From contig NZ_SDLI01000005.1 in assembly GCF_004123195.1 (NCBI RefSeq), positions 140,946 to 194,473 on the forward strand: 53,528 bases of DNA. The letters run 5' to 3'. The notes beneath the pieces are model-generated. The model saw only the letters and a program-made list of their open reading frames with translations. It searched no databases and was not told the origin of the DNA. The stretch is from Ammoniphilus sp. CFH 90114 (GTDB lineage Bacteria; Bacillota; Bacilli; Aneurinibacillales; RAOX-1). Position numbers and translations under genes: made by a program. Positions 1-8,274 of the stretch are shown one piece after another. Position 1 is the first letter of the stretch, and every line of letters starts with the position of its first letter.

Positions 1-386
<386 letters not shown>

Positions 387-398
387 GAAGCAGATAGG

Positions 399-433
399 AA
401 CCGCTGTCCGTTAATGGATGGCGGTTTTTTTTG
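399..433 (+). terminator. Rho-independent terminator of katG
   Basis: An 11-bp stem (AACCGCUGUCC with GGAUGGCGGUU, two G-U pairs) with a 6-nt loop is followed by eight T residues, 13 nt after the katG stop codon. Confidence 0.9.
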
Positions 434-445
434 TGAGGAACCTGG

Positions 446-496
446 AACTTGCAAATATATTAGAGAACTTGCAAATTTCCCACTCAAACTTGCAAA
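446..496 (+). repeat. Three phased copies of AACTTGCAAA
   Basis: AACTTGCAAA occurs at 446-455, 466-475 and 487-496, that is with steps of 20 and 21 bp, close to two DNA turns. The copies lie between the katG terminator and the alcohol dehydrogenase gene. The spacing suits repeated protein binding on one face of the helix, but no regulator is recognised for it. Confidence 0.6.
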
Positions 497-628
497 ATCC
501 AAGAAAGCATTCCATACAAAACCAGGAAGAGAATTTGAAAACGATACTATGAAGATCAAGTTTGATGTATGATTAGGTCATAAATTTGGTAAATCATGCC
601 GTTATTTTATGACACAGGAGGACCACCT

Positions 629-1788
629 ATGAAATCCTATCATTATTTTTGTGCTACTCAAATTGAGATGGGGATGGGAAAGGCGAAGAAACTGCCAGAA
701 ATGCTGCAATCCCTCCAGATCGACAAATCGATCTTACTTGTAAGTGACCCAGGTGTGTTTCGTGCCGGACTAGTCGATCCAATCAAAGCTTCACTAGAGG
801 AATCGGGATTTCGAGTTTCATTGTTCGACTCGGTTGCGCCCAATCCTCGGGATACGGATTGTGTAGCCGGTGCTGAACTGTTTCGCGACTTTCATGCAGG
901 TGCTGTCGTTGCCATCGGCGGTGGAAGTGCTATGGATACGGGTAAAGCGATCGCTTTATGTGGTCCGAATGGGGGGACGCCATCTGATTATGCTGACGGT
1001 CGACGTCCGTACACCAATATTGCCCCGATTATTTGCATCCCAACCACAGCCGGAACGGGATCGGAGGTTACTCGCTCCTCTGTCATTACTGAGGCATCCA
1101 CCCATCGCAAGATGACTCTGAAGCATGCCTCATTGCGACCGATCTTGGCTGTTCTTGATCCTGAATTAACATTCAGCGTTCCATCCTTCGTCACCGCCGC
1201 TACCGGTGTTGATGCATTGGTTCACGCGATTGAAGGCTATACTTGTAAAGTAACCAATCCCATTTCACAAGCGCTTGGTGCTAGAGCGATGCAAACCATT
1301 GTTCCAGCCTTGCCTATCGCCTTCCGTGATGGCCAGAATGAGGCAGCTCGTCATGATATGCTAGAAGGCAGCCTGCTGGCTGGTCTATGTTTTGGTTCTG
1401 CTGACGTAGCCGCTGTGCATTGTTTAGCGGAAGCACTTGGCGGACTTTATGATACTCCTCATGGTGTCGCGAATGCCGTCTTCTTGCCACATGTATTACG
1501 GTTCAACGCGGCAGAAAACAAACCCATGCATGCTACCATAGCCCGGTATATGAGATTTGCGAAGGAATCAGACACGGATGAATTGGCTGTCGAAAAACCA
1601 TAGAAGGAATCGAAGCCTTTACACAGGAACTCGAAATCCCCAAGTTGAAAGACTTAACGGGTGTACAGGAAAAAGATTTTTCGACCATTGTTAACTTAGC
1701 CGTACAGAACGGCTCAACACCAAGTAACGTTCGGACCGTAACAGCGGATGACTATTTGCAAATTCTTGAACGAGCTTATCGCGCATAG
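629..1788 (+). pseudogene. Iron-containing alcohol dehydrogenase, frameshifted near the 3' end
   Basis: The protein belongs to the group III (iron-dependent) alcohol dehydrogenases, NAD(P)-linked oxidoreductases of the cytoplasm. Visible are the nucleotide-binding GGGSAMDTGKAIA, the PTTAGTGSEVT stretch, metal-site residues in GVDALVHAIEGY, and the late GGLYDTPHGVANAVFLPHVLRFN block with further histidines. The start at 629 is preceded by AGGAGG; an upstream in-frame ATG at 596 lacks one. The frame stops at 1603 after VEKP, but the next frame carries on with TIEGIEAFTQEL through to a stop at 1786-1788, giving a normal family length. One A seems to be missing in the A run of the VEK codons (about 1593-1600). 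This is either a real inactivating deletion or a sequencing error; the rest of the gene is intact. Confidence 0.85.
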
Positions 1789-1828
1789 GTTGGCTATGCC
1801 TAAATGAAGGTATCTATTTAAAATGAGG

Positions 1829-1872
1829 AACACTCTCCGAACAGGTCATTTCCTAGAGGAGAGTGTTTTTTT
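1829..1872 (+). terminator. Rho-independent terminator after the alcohol dehydrogenase
   Basis: AACACTCTCC and GGAGAGTGTT form a perfect 10-bp stem, followed by a T run, about 40 nt after the restored stop of the dehydrogenase. Confidence 0.9.
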
Positions 1873-2031
1873 AATAGAAAACAAACATTTTAAAGCTGGA
1901 GTACCTGTTCCAACGATCCTCATTTGATTGGCCTACAAGTAGACTTGAAGAATGAGAACCAGGCGGTTAGCGAATGCTAAATTTGTTATGTATTGTCAAA
2001 GATTACAAGTTTTTTATGAAGGAGAGTGTAT

Positions 2032-2748
2032 ATGATTTCTTTAAACGGAAAGACCGCGTTAATTACAGGCGGAGGTAGAGGGATTGGACGAGCCACTGCG
2101 CATGCCTTAGCAAAAGAAGGGGTCAATCTAGCGCTCATTGGACGGAATGCGTCTCATTTGGATCAGGTTGAAGGAGAATTGGCCTCTTATGGAATGAAAG
2201 TGTCAACGGCAACAGCAGATGTAGCCGATCTTGAGTCAGTAGAAAAGGCCGTAGAAAGCCTGAAGTCTGACTTAGGCGCTATCGATATCTTAATCAACAA
2301 TGCGGGGATTGCTAAATTTGGCGGTTTCCTAGATTTGTCCCCAGTTGAATGGGAAAACATCATCCGTGTAAATCTCATGGGTGTGTACAACGTGACGAGA
2401 GTGGTTTTACCTGAAATGATAGAGAGAAAATCAGGGGATATCGTCAACATTTCTTCAACAGCTGGTCAAAAAGGCGCGCCGGTTACCAGTGCGTACAGCG
2501 CCTCTAAATTTGCCGTGTTTGGCTTAACTGAATCTCTTATGTTGGAGGTAAGAAAGCACAACATTCGTGTGACAGCCCTTGCTCCAAGTACAGTAGCAAC
2601 CGATTTAGCCAATGAATTGAATTTAATCTCGGGAGATGCGGAAAGAGTCATGCATCCAGAAGATCTCGCTGAGTTAATTGTATCAGGGTTGAAGCTTCAT
2701 CCGCGCGTGGTATTAAAAACGGCCGGTTTATGGTCAACGAATCCGTAA
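2032..2748 (+). CDS. Short-chain dehydrogenase/reductase, FabG-like 3-oxoacyl reductase
   Basis: A classical SDR of 238 residues. It shows the NAD(P)-binding [10 protein letters not shown] near residue 13, the NNAG motif, the catalytic Ser in ISSTAGQKG and the YSASK motif with catalytic Tyr and Lys. These enzymes reduce ketones or oxidise alcohols in the cytoplasm; the closest named group is 3-oxoacyl-(acyl carrier protein) reductase, but the real substrate cannot be read from sequence. GAAGGAG at 2018-2024 sets the ATG at 2032 as start rather than the GTG at 2026. The gene stands alone between two terminators and is not next to fatty-acid synthesis genes, so a biosynthetic FabG role is unlikely. 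Confidence 0.9.
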   Translation: MISLNGKTALITGGGRGIGRATAHALAKEGVNLALIGRNASHLDQVEGELASYGMKVSTATADVADLESVEKAVESLKSDLGAIDILINNAGIAKFGGFLDLSPVEWENIIRVNLMGVYNVTRVVLPEMIERKSGDIVNISSTAGQKGAPVTSAYSASKFAVFGLTESLMLEVRKHNIRVTALAPSTVATDLANELNLISGDAERVMHPEDLAELIVSGLKLHPRVVLKTAGLWSTNP

Positions 2749-2765
2749 GCTAATCTTCCTTTATG

Positions 2766-2792
2766 GCAACTGCTTAAGTAGTTGCTTTTTTT
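2766..2792 (+). terminator. Rho-independent terminator after the SDR gene
   Basis: GCAACT pairs with AGUUGC around an 8-nt loop, followed by seven T residues, about 20 nt after the stop. Confidence 0.85.
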
Positions 2793-2872
2793 AATAATCC
2801 ATGAAAACCTGAAAAATAAATTTTAAACTTACTATATAATGGTATCATCAAGGTAGAGAATCGAGGTGTAAA

Positions 2873-4180
2873 ATGTCTAAAAAAGAAGATGATCTCATTC
2901 ACACTTATATAGCTTCTTCAGAAAAACAAAAAATGTTATACAAACGCACCTTATTCATCGTTAGTATTTCACAAATTTTTGGGGGAGCTGGATTAGGCGC
3001 TGGGATTACGGTGGGTGCACTACTTGCGCAGCAAATGATGGGGTCGGATGCCTTTACTGGAATTCCTGCTGCTTTATTTACATTGGGTTCCGCAGGGGCG
3101 GCTTTTTTGGTAGGTAGACTCTCTCAACAGTATGGACGGCGCACAGGTCTTACAATGGGGTTTATCACAGGGGGACTTGGAGGAATTGGTGTAGTCCTTG
3201 CAGCGATGATGAATAATATCTTCCTATTATTTATTTTCCTTTTTATATATGGGGCCGGCACCGCAACAAATTTACAAGCGCGTTATGCTGGGACGGATTT
3301 AGCAAATAAAAACCAGCGAGCTACTGCTGTTAGTATTGCGATGGTTTCTGTAACGGTTGGTGCGTTTGTAGGGCCTAACTTAGTCGATGTAATGGGGAAA
3401 TTTGCAGGAGCCATCGGCATACCCGAACTTGCTGGGCCATTCATTTTATCTAGTTCTGCATTTCTAATAGCAGGTCTTGTCATTTTCTTCTTGCTTCGTC
3501 CTGATCCATTCCTATTAGTAAAGGCAATGAAAGCGCAAGAAAAAGCGGATGTAGAAGGACCGCTAGACACGAATCAAACAATCAATAAAAGAGGGATTAT
3601 GGTTGGTACCACCGTCATGGTACTGACCCAAATGGTGATGATATCCATTATGACTATGACACCGATCCACATGAGGCACCATGGTCATGGATTAAGTGAA
3701 ATCGGTCTGGTTATCGGTGTTCATATCGGTTCGATGTATCTTCCTTCCCTTATTACCGGCATTCTAGTGGACAAGATTGGTAGAACAGCCATGGCGGTTG
3801 CCTCAGGCGTTACGTTGCTCCTTGCGGGTATATTAGCAGCGTTTGCCCCAAGTGATTCGTTAATTATGTTGGTCATTGCTCTTGCTTTATTGGGTATAGG
3901 ATGGAACTTTGGTTTGATAAGTGGGACCGCCCAAATAGTGGATTCAACAGAACCTTCAACGCGTGCGAGGATACAAGGGACAGTGGATGTTTTTATTGCG
4001 TTAGGAGGAGCTACTGGAGGAGCTTTGTCTGGAATGATTTTAGCTAATTGGAGTTACACAGCATTATCAATTGCAGGTGGATTACTGTCTTTATTACTCG
4101 TACCTATAGTAATAGGATCTCGCGTAGAGGCAGAAACGACAAGGGATAGTAAAAACAGCAATAGTTCTTCTGTTAGCTAA
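2873..4180 (+). CDS. Major facilitator superfamily transporter
   Basis: A 435-residue membrane protein with about twelve hydrophobic segments and a central polar loop near residues 215-240, as in MFS proteins. The MFS loop 2-3 motif appears as GRLSQQYGRRTGL and a second copy as GILVDKIGRTA in the C-terminal half, which marks the two six-helix halves. It should move a small solute or drug across the cytoplasmic membrane by proton exchange; the substrate is not evident. A TATAAT lies at 2835-2840 without a clear -35 box, and GAGGTG precedes the start. The gene is monocistronic, with a tandem repeat downstream. Confidence 0.88.
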   Translation: MSKKEDDLIHTYIASSEKQKMLYKRTLFIVSISQIFGGAGLGAGITVGALLAQQMMGSDAFTGIPAALFTLGSAGAAFLVGRLSQQYGRRTGLTMGFITGGLGGIGVVLAAMMNNIFLLFIFLFIYGAGTATNLQARYAGTDLANKNQRATAVSIAMVSVTVGAFVGPNLVDVMGKFAGAIGIPELAGPFILSSSAFLIAGLVIFFLLRPDPFLLVKAMKAQEKADVEGPLDTNQTINKRGIMVGTTVMVLTQMVMISIMTMTPIHMRHHGHGLSEIGLVIGVHIGSMYLPSLITGILVDKIGRTAMAVASGVTLLLAGILAAFAPSDSLIMLVIALALLGIGWNFGLISGTAQIVDSTEPSTRARIQGTVDVFIALGGATGGALSGMILANWSYTALSIAGGLLSLLLVPIVIGSRVEAETTRDSKNSNSSSVS

Positions 4181-4199
4181 TTGGTGAAGTGAACGGAAA

Positions 4200-4242
4200 A
4201 GTCCTTAGAACTTTACCTCGTGATGAGGGACTAATCTTTTTT
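4200..4242 (+). terminator. Possible weak terminator after the MFS gene
   Basis: AGTCC at 4200-4204 can pair with GGACT at 4228-4232, and a T run follows at 4237-4242. The stem is short with a large loop, so this is a weak call. Confidence 0.35.
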
Positions 4243-4565
4243 GAGGGTGTCAAAGGTGTCGAATGAAGCCCTGAAAATGGGGTGGTCGCGATTTGAGGGT
4301 GTCAAAGGTGTCGAATGAAGCCCTGAAAATGGGGTGGTCGCGATTTGAGGGTGTCAAAGGTGTCGAATGAAGCCCTGAAAATGGGGTGGTCGCGATTTGA
4401 GGGTGTCAAAGGTGTCGAATGAAGCCCTGAAAACGGCTTGGCCCCGATTTGAGGGTGTCAAAGTGGCTGAATGAAGCCCTGAAAACGGGGTGGTCCCGAT
4501 TTGAGGGTGTCAAAGGTGTCGAATAAAGCCTGAAAATGGGGTGGTCCCGATTTGAGGGGGTCAAA
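4241..4565. repeat. 52-bp tandem repeat, six units plus a partial seventh
   Basis: Units begin with TTGAGGGTGTCAAA at 4241, 4293, 4345, 4397, 4449, 4501 (this unit 51 bp) and 4552. The first three are identical base for base; the next ones drift, for example GGTCGCG to GGTCCCG. Each unit holds the inverted repeat TTTGA-N5-TCAAA and the words GGTGTCGAATGAAGCCC and GGGGTGGTC. The unit length is not a multiple of three and no start or ribosome site is attached, so it is not a coding repeat. Identical first units point to recent expansion. Confidence 0.95.
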
Positions 4566-4674
4566 CCCCAGTAGTGTGAAGCCCTAAGCCTCATATAGGC
4601 ATGTTTTTTTAGATACAACAGGGTTTAACCAAGACCAACAAGGAATCATCACTGGATATATATGAACAAGTGAG

Positions 4675-4703
4675 CCCCTATTCTTAATGGAATGGGGGTT
4701 TTT
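4675..4703 (+). terminator. Terminator-like hairpin downstream of the tandem repeat
   Basis: CCCCTATTC pairs along nine positions with GAATGGGGG (one G-U pair) around a 6-nt loop and is followed by a T run. No gene ends directly before it. The remaining DNA of 4566-4955 shows a weaker hairpin at 4588-4610 (GCCT/AGGC plus seven T) and otherwise nothing recognisable. Confidence 0.6.
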
Positions 4704-4955
4704 ACTATTATTGATGTTATCAGATATCGTTGAGTGTACTGGAAGGGCATATTCTTTTCATCTATATAAGTCATTTAGGGCTATTATAATGTCCCTTTTT
4801 ACTTTAATGGAACAATTTAATATCCTTTTTGGTTTATGAGAATTGTTTTCATGGTAGTTTTTGATAAACTAGGGCTTTTTTGCTAACCGAAAAGGGAGTG
4901 AATGCATACTATGTAAGCGCAAACTTTCCAGAATAGAAAAAGGGAGCGGAACAAA

Positions 4956-5147
4956 TTGTTTATTCCTTCCGGTAAGCGAGTAAAGGTCAACATCTGGGAA
5001 AAAGGGATTGTGTTTCTAGGGAAAGTTAAACAATGGAATACGGAGGAAGTGGTGATCCATCAAGAAATTACTCAAAAAGTCTGGAAGTTTGCATATCTAG
5101 AAATACTGAAGGGGAAAGTAAAAATCTCTATTTATAGCAATAGTTAG
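4956..5147 (+). CDS. Small basic hypothetical protein (63 aa)
   Basis: A TTG start at 4956 sits nine bases after AGGGAG. The product is basic with alternating hydrophobic residues (KVNIWEKGIVFLGKV, then EEVVIHQEI), suggesting a small beta-rich fold. It has no membrane segment or signal peptide. I do not recognise the family. It is followed by two perfect hairpins beginning at 5171. The non-ATG start and short length keep confidence moderate. Confidence 0.5.
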   Translation: MFIPSGKRVKVNIWEKGIVFLGKVKQWNTEEVVIHQEITQKVWKFAYLEILKGKVKISIYSNS

Positions 5148-5170
5148 TGGGCAGAAGCAATTGTAAGGAT

Positions 5171-5343
5171 GTCAATTCACCTTTTTGGTGAATTGAAAGG
5201 TTAGCCCTTCGCAAACTAATGCGAAGGGCTTGTCGAACAGGAGATCCGAACCAGCGAAAATCAGCTGCTTGGCTGATATGGGTTGAAGCTGTTGAAAAAG
5301 CTTAACGAATCTCCCGAACGGTTACGATGGCCGGGACGAGATT
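5171..5343 (+). other. Multi-hairpin non-coding element with two exclusive pairings
   Basis: Two perfect hairpins come first: TCAATTCACC/GGTGAATTGA around T5 (5171-5195), then AGCCCTTCGCA/TGCGAAGGGCT (5203-5230). A larger fold follows: GGAGAT (5240-5245) can pair with ATCTCC (5309-5314), enclosing AACC/GGTT, ATCAGC/GCTGAT and AAGCT/AGCTT hairpins. The same AATCTCCCG strand can instead pair with CGGGACGAGATT (5332-5343). The two pairings exclude each other, as in a regulatory RNA switch. I match it to no known riboswitch or ncRNA family. Beyond it, 5344-5576 shows nothing recognisable. Confidence 0.5.
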
Positions 5344-5576
5344 TGAAAGGTTGTACTAGTGAACAAGTTTCCTAAGGAAATGGAAATTTATTGCTTGAAT
5401 TACGTCAAAAATACATCTAAACTATAGACAAGCTCCCATTTTACCTCTTCTTTTATTTTCCTCATCTAAGTCTAATTCGTTTTATCCACTATCTATTAAA
5501 CACTTCATTTTCCAAGATCCCTAGGACTATCCCAAAGATTTATCTTATTAGCAAATCTAATATTAAGGAGATGATG

Positions 5577-6017
5577 ATGCTGGCATCTGTAATATCTGCC
5601 GTAGAATGCCCACATTGTGGCCGGGTTGCTATAGAAGATTCTTACTACAAGACGAATGAATTCTATCTTTATTGTCTCCGATGTGGATACAATTATATTA
5701 AATCTTTCAGTACTTCCGGAGAAAGAGTGGAATACAAGGAGGAAATATGGAGTGGTCACGGTATTTTTCACTTAGCCAAAAAGGATGGTCAGACAAAAAC
5801 GATTCTCTTAAATTGTGAAATAAATACGGATATTTTTGAAGGATTTAGAGTTGAGTTTTTAGATGAAAGTGCTAATCAAGAAGAGAGCTATTTAGTAAGC
5901 TATAAGGACAAAGTCTTTACCACCCACTTTGGAAACCCTCCCGTTTATTTCCATCTATCATTTCAAGAACGTAAGGAACAGTTAAGACTAAAGTATGGAT
6001 ATGATGAAAGTGAATAA
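5577..6017 (+). CDS. Zinc-ribbon hypothetical protein (146 aa)
   Basis: The N-terminus has a four-cysteine zinc ribbon, CPHC at residues 11-14 and CLRC at 33-36, with a GY after the second pair as in rubredoxin-like knuckles. The rest is acidic and beta-rich with no membrane segment. Three ATGs lie in a row at 5571, 5574 and 5577; AAGGAG ends at 5570, so only 5577 has proper spacing. The family is not recognised. The position about 230 bases downstream of the folded element at 5171-5343 makes it the nearest possible target of that RNA. Confidence 0.7.
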   Translation: MLASVISAVECPHCGRVAIEDSYYKTNEFYLYCLRCGYNYIKSFSTSGERVEYKEEIWSGHGIFHLAKKDGQTKTILLNCEINTDIFEGFRVEFLDESANQEESYLVSYKDKVFTTHFGNPPVYFHLSFQERKEQLRLKYGYDESE

Positions 6018-6171
6018 AGTTTAGTTGAATGAGGATGAAAGGGAAATGGGAGCTGCACATACCATAATGCACTAATAGTATTTGTATCCGGAATGCGTGG
6101 TGCGTGATTTTAATAACGGACTCAATATCCGAGAAGACCAAAAAGAGAGGCCTCTACAAAGCAATAAGGAT

Positions 6172-6230
6172 CCTATGTCCAACCTGCCGCCCAGATCGAC
6201 GTAGACATAGGTACCAAAAATATTTGGTAC
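6172..6230. repeat. Two adjacent perfect inverted repeats
   Basis: CCTATGTC at 6172-6179 is the complement of GACATAGG at 6204-6211, and GTACCAAA at 6211-6218 that of TTTGGTAC at 6223-6230. They abut in the 287-base gap before the small membrane protein. No T run follows, so they are not a standard terminator. Confidence 0.55.
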
Positions 6231-6304
6231 TCCCACTCTTATGTGATCTCCACTAGACTAAACTGTAAGATCTCGGATCACTATTGTGGGGAGGGGTAAT
6301 TTTG

Positions 6305-6589
6305 TTGCAGCAGTACACAGGATTATTTATCACTTTATCCTTCATTTTTATTGTAGTGGTGTTCAACAGATACTTGTTTTGGTGGGTTAAAGGGATTATT
6401 GTAGCTTACTATTCGATGGTTTCTTATATATTTATAACGGTGAAGAATAGAATTGATAACGAATTTGAGAACATTCGTCCTGTTCCGGAGATCTATTGGG
6501 ATAAGAATTCAGGATGGGTGGATACGATTACGAATTATATCTTTTTCCCATTTATTGGGATCCTCATCTTTATTTACTTTAAGTGGTAA
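6305..6589 (+). CDS. Small membrane protein (94 aa), unknown function
   Basis: The product has a long hydrophobic N-terminal stretch (residues about 5-45, probably two membrane helices) and a C-terminal helix FFPFIGILIFIYFKW, joined by an acidic loop with RIDNEFENIRPVPEIYWD. GAGGGG at 6291-6296 favours the TTG at 6305 (or the TTG at 6302) over a TTG at 6284 that lies before it. No family is recognised. It may form a small cluster with the membrane proteins downstream. Confidence 0.55.
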   Translation: MQQYTGLFITLSFIFIVVVFNRYLFWWVKGIIVAYYSMVSYIFITVKNRIDNEFENIRPVPEIYWDKNSGWVDTITNYIFFPFIGILIFIYFKW

Positions 6590-6705
6590 CTCATGCCCGA
6601 ACCAAAAAGGAGAAGCTCTTCCTCCTATTTAGTTTGATTCCGTTAACGATCCTGGTAGTCGTCTTTAGTTTCTTTTTTTCTTTTGGTTATGGATATAGAC
6701 CTTGA
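6583..6705 (+). CDS. Possible 40-aa single-span membrane peptide
   Basis: A GTG at 6583 overlaps the end of the upstream gene and opens a 40-codon frame: a basic start (HARTKKEK), a continuous hydrophobic stretch LFLLFSLIPLTILVVVFSFF, then a glycine/tyrosine tail. The basic-then-hydrophobic pattern looks like a membrane anchor, but no ribosome site is seen, so expression would rest on coupling to the upstream gene. It could be chance. Confidence 0.25.
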   Translation: MVTHARTKKEKLFLLFSLIPLTILVVVFSFFFSFGYGYRP

Positions 6706-6805
6706 TTTCATTTTTTATTCCTATTCATGCTTACCTATATTAGCAAGTTTTTCGGGGGATTGGATAAACTAAAGGTGTCGTCGAAAATTAGGTGAGGTGA
6801 AAACG

Positions 6806-7273
6806 GTGATTACAAAGAGACACTTGGTATTTAATTTGTCCATCATCATCTTTCCATGGTTATCGTTGTTATTTATAGGAAAGCGTGATTTCAAGCGCTA
6901 TTCTTTAGCGGGTATATTTATTGTCATTTTTGAGATCTTCAATCACATATACGGTCACAATCGGAATTGGTGGAAGTTTTACGATGGGAAAAAATCCTTC
7001 TTTAAGGATGAGCTTCCTTTTAGTATTGGTCCTTATTTACCTCTTTCCATGTGGTTGCTAAAAATTTCGTATGGTAACTTTAAAAAGTTTGTGTTACTCA
7101 ATGCGATGGCGGATGGTCTCTTTGCTTATCTGTTCATCGATCTTTTTAAAAAATGGAAAATCATAAGTCTCAATAAATTGACGCATCATCAGTTTTTTAT
7201 CTACTTACACTATAAAGCCTATTTATTATATGGAGTTCAATATTTGGTCGAGAAATCAAGAAGATTTAGTTAA
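6806..7273 (+). CDS. Small integral membrane protein, CBO0543-like
   Basis: About 155 residues with four or so membrane segments. The features FPWLSLLFIGKRDFKRY near the start, HNRNWWKFY, and SIGPYLPLSMWLLK resemble a family of uncharacterised Firmicutes membrane proteins (CBO0543-type), though this is recalled and not searched. AGGTGAGG at 6790-6797 fits the GTG at 6806 better than the GTG at 6797 inside it. Its 3' end and terminator are repeated in decayed form at 9751-9906, which shows the gene was once duplicated. Function unknown. Confidence 0.65.
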   Translation: MITKRHLVFNLSIIIFPWLSLLFIGKRDFKRYSLAGIFIVIFEIFNHIYGHNRNWWKFYDGKKSFFKDELPFSIGPYLPLSMWLLKISYGNFKKFVLLNAMADGLFAYLFIDLFKKWKIISLNKLTHHQFFIYLHYKAYLLYGVQYLVEKSRRFS

Positions 7274-7277
7274 AGGA

Positions 7278-7310
7278 ACAACCCCTACGCTTTACGGCAT
7301 GGGTTTTTTT
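7278..7310 (+). terminator. Terminator of the membrane-protein gene
   Basis: An imperfect stem AACCC/GGGTT with partial inner pairing is followed by seven T residues just after the stop. The same block recurs at 9854-9883. Confidence 0.65.
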
Positions 7311-7434
7311 CTTTTGATGAAGTATACTAAATGTTAAAACTACAATTGTGAAGATATTTGCAAGATGAACGAATTTAGGGGAATTCAAGTGCCAGACTGA
7401 TTAGATAGATAGTGGAATAGGGAGAGAGCTGACG

Positions 7435-8124
7435 ATGAAGCCATACAGAACTTTATTTTTTGATGTCGACCATACACTGTTAGATTTTGGTGCAACGGAA
7501 AGGCAAGCCTTAAGGCGGTTATTTGAAGAGCAGAAGTTTTCCTTAACTCTGGAAATGGAAGAACAATATAAACGAATCAACCAGTCTCTATGGAGATCCT
7601 TCGAAGAAGGAAAACGATCACGTGATGAAGTCGTGAATACCCGCTTTTCCTTATTATTTAAGGAGTATGGAAGAGAGATGGACGGGGTGTTACTAGAAAA
7701 AAATTACCGTACCTATTTGGAAGAAGGTCATCATCTTGTACAAGGGGCGCTTGAATTAATCACTAACCTGAAAGACCAGTATGACTTATTCATTGTGACC
7801 AATGGGGTTTCAAGGACTCAGTTTAAGCGATTGAAGGCATCAGGGTTATTACCTCTTTTTAAGGATGTTTTTGTTTCAGAAGATACAGGTTATCAAAAGC
7901 CCATGAAGGAATACTTTGATTACGTATTTGCCAGAATTTCTAATTTCTCTGTGGAACAAGCCTTAATTATAGGAGATTCTTTAAGTGCTGATATCAAAGG
8001 GAGGCAGCTGGCTGGTTTAGACACTTGTTGGTTTAACCCGGAGAGAACGCTCAACGATACGGAGATCAAACCGACCTATCAGATTCAAACATTAGATGAA
8101 CTCTACCGCGTATTAAATAGATAG
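7435..8124 (+). CDS. yfnB: HAD-family noncanonical pyrimidine nucleotidase (YfnB/YjjG-like)
   Basis: A 229-residue HAD hydrolase. Motif I is FFDVDHTLLDFG (nucleophile Asp at about residue 10, in the form DVDHT), motif II VTNGVSRTQ, motif III lysine in YQKPMKEYFDYV and motif IV IIGDSLSADIKGRQLAG. The helical cap between motifs I and II (residues about 18-90) matches the C1-cap YjjG/YfnB group, which removes phosphate from noncanonical pyrimidine nucleotides in the cytoplasm and so keeps them out of DNA. It is monocistronic, with a strong two-way terminator downstream. Confidence 0.85.
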   Translation: MKPYRTLFFDVDHTLLDFGATERQALRRLFEEQKFSLTLEMEEQYKRINQSLWRSFEEGKRSRDEVVNTRFSLLFKEYGREMDGVLLEKNYRTYLEEGHHLVQGALELITNLKDQYDLFIVTNGVSRTQFKRLKASGLLPLFKDVFVSEDTGYQKPMKEYFDYVFARISNFSVEQALIIGDSLSADIKGRQLAGLDTCWFNPERTLNDTEIKPTYQIQTLDELYRVLNR

Positions 8125-8200
8125 AAACGTGCGAGATGACTGGAAGAGGTGCAGCCAAGCCAGGATGCGGTCTGAGAAAGTCCCTTAGGCAGGTAAGGTG

Positions 8201-8236
8201 AAAACCCTACCCAGTATCACCACTGGATAGGGTTTT
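8201..8236. terminator. Two-way terminator between convergent genes
   Basis: AAAACCCTACCCAGT pairs with ACTGGATAGGGTTTT around a 6-nt loop, with a T run on the right and an A run on the left, so it can stop transcripts from both the nucleotidase and the leftward MFS gene. The bases at 8125-8200 between stop and hairpin hold nothing I recognise. Confidence 0.9.
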
Positions 8237-8274
8237 TCCATTTTACACTAGTTATTCTAGGCATGCTCCATGCT

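Noticed and set aside
596-628. Upstream ATG at 596 as the alcohol dehydrogenase start
   Set aside because: It has no ribosome site, whereas ATG 629 follows AGGAGG, and the added residues do not look like the family N-terminus.
4241-4565. CRISPR array
   Set aside because: The units are contiguous near-identical 52-mers without unique spacers, and no cas gene is present.
4406-4618. A minus-strand open frame of 70 codons with repeated TPSNRDHP units
   Set aside because: It is a by-product of the 52-bp tandem repeat, has no ribosome site, and the unit is not a multiple of three, so the frame is not kept along the array.
8125-8236. Riboswitch upstream of the two-way terminator
   Set aside because: The sequence lies downstream of both convergent genes, where a riboswitch has no target, and I could not match the conserved cores of c-di-GMP, lysine or glycine riboswitches.
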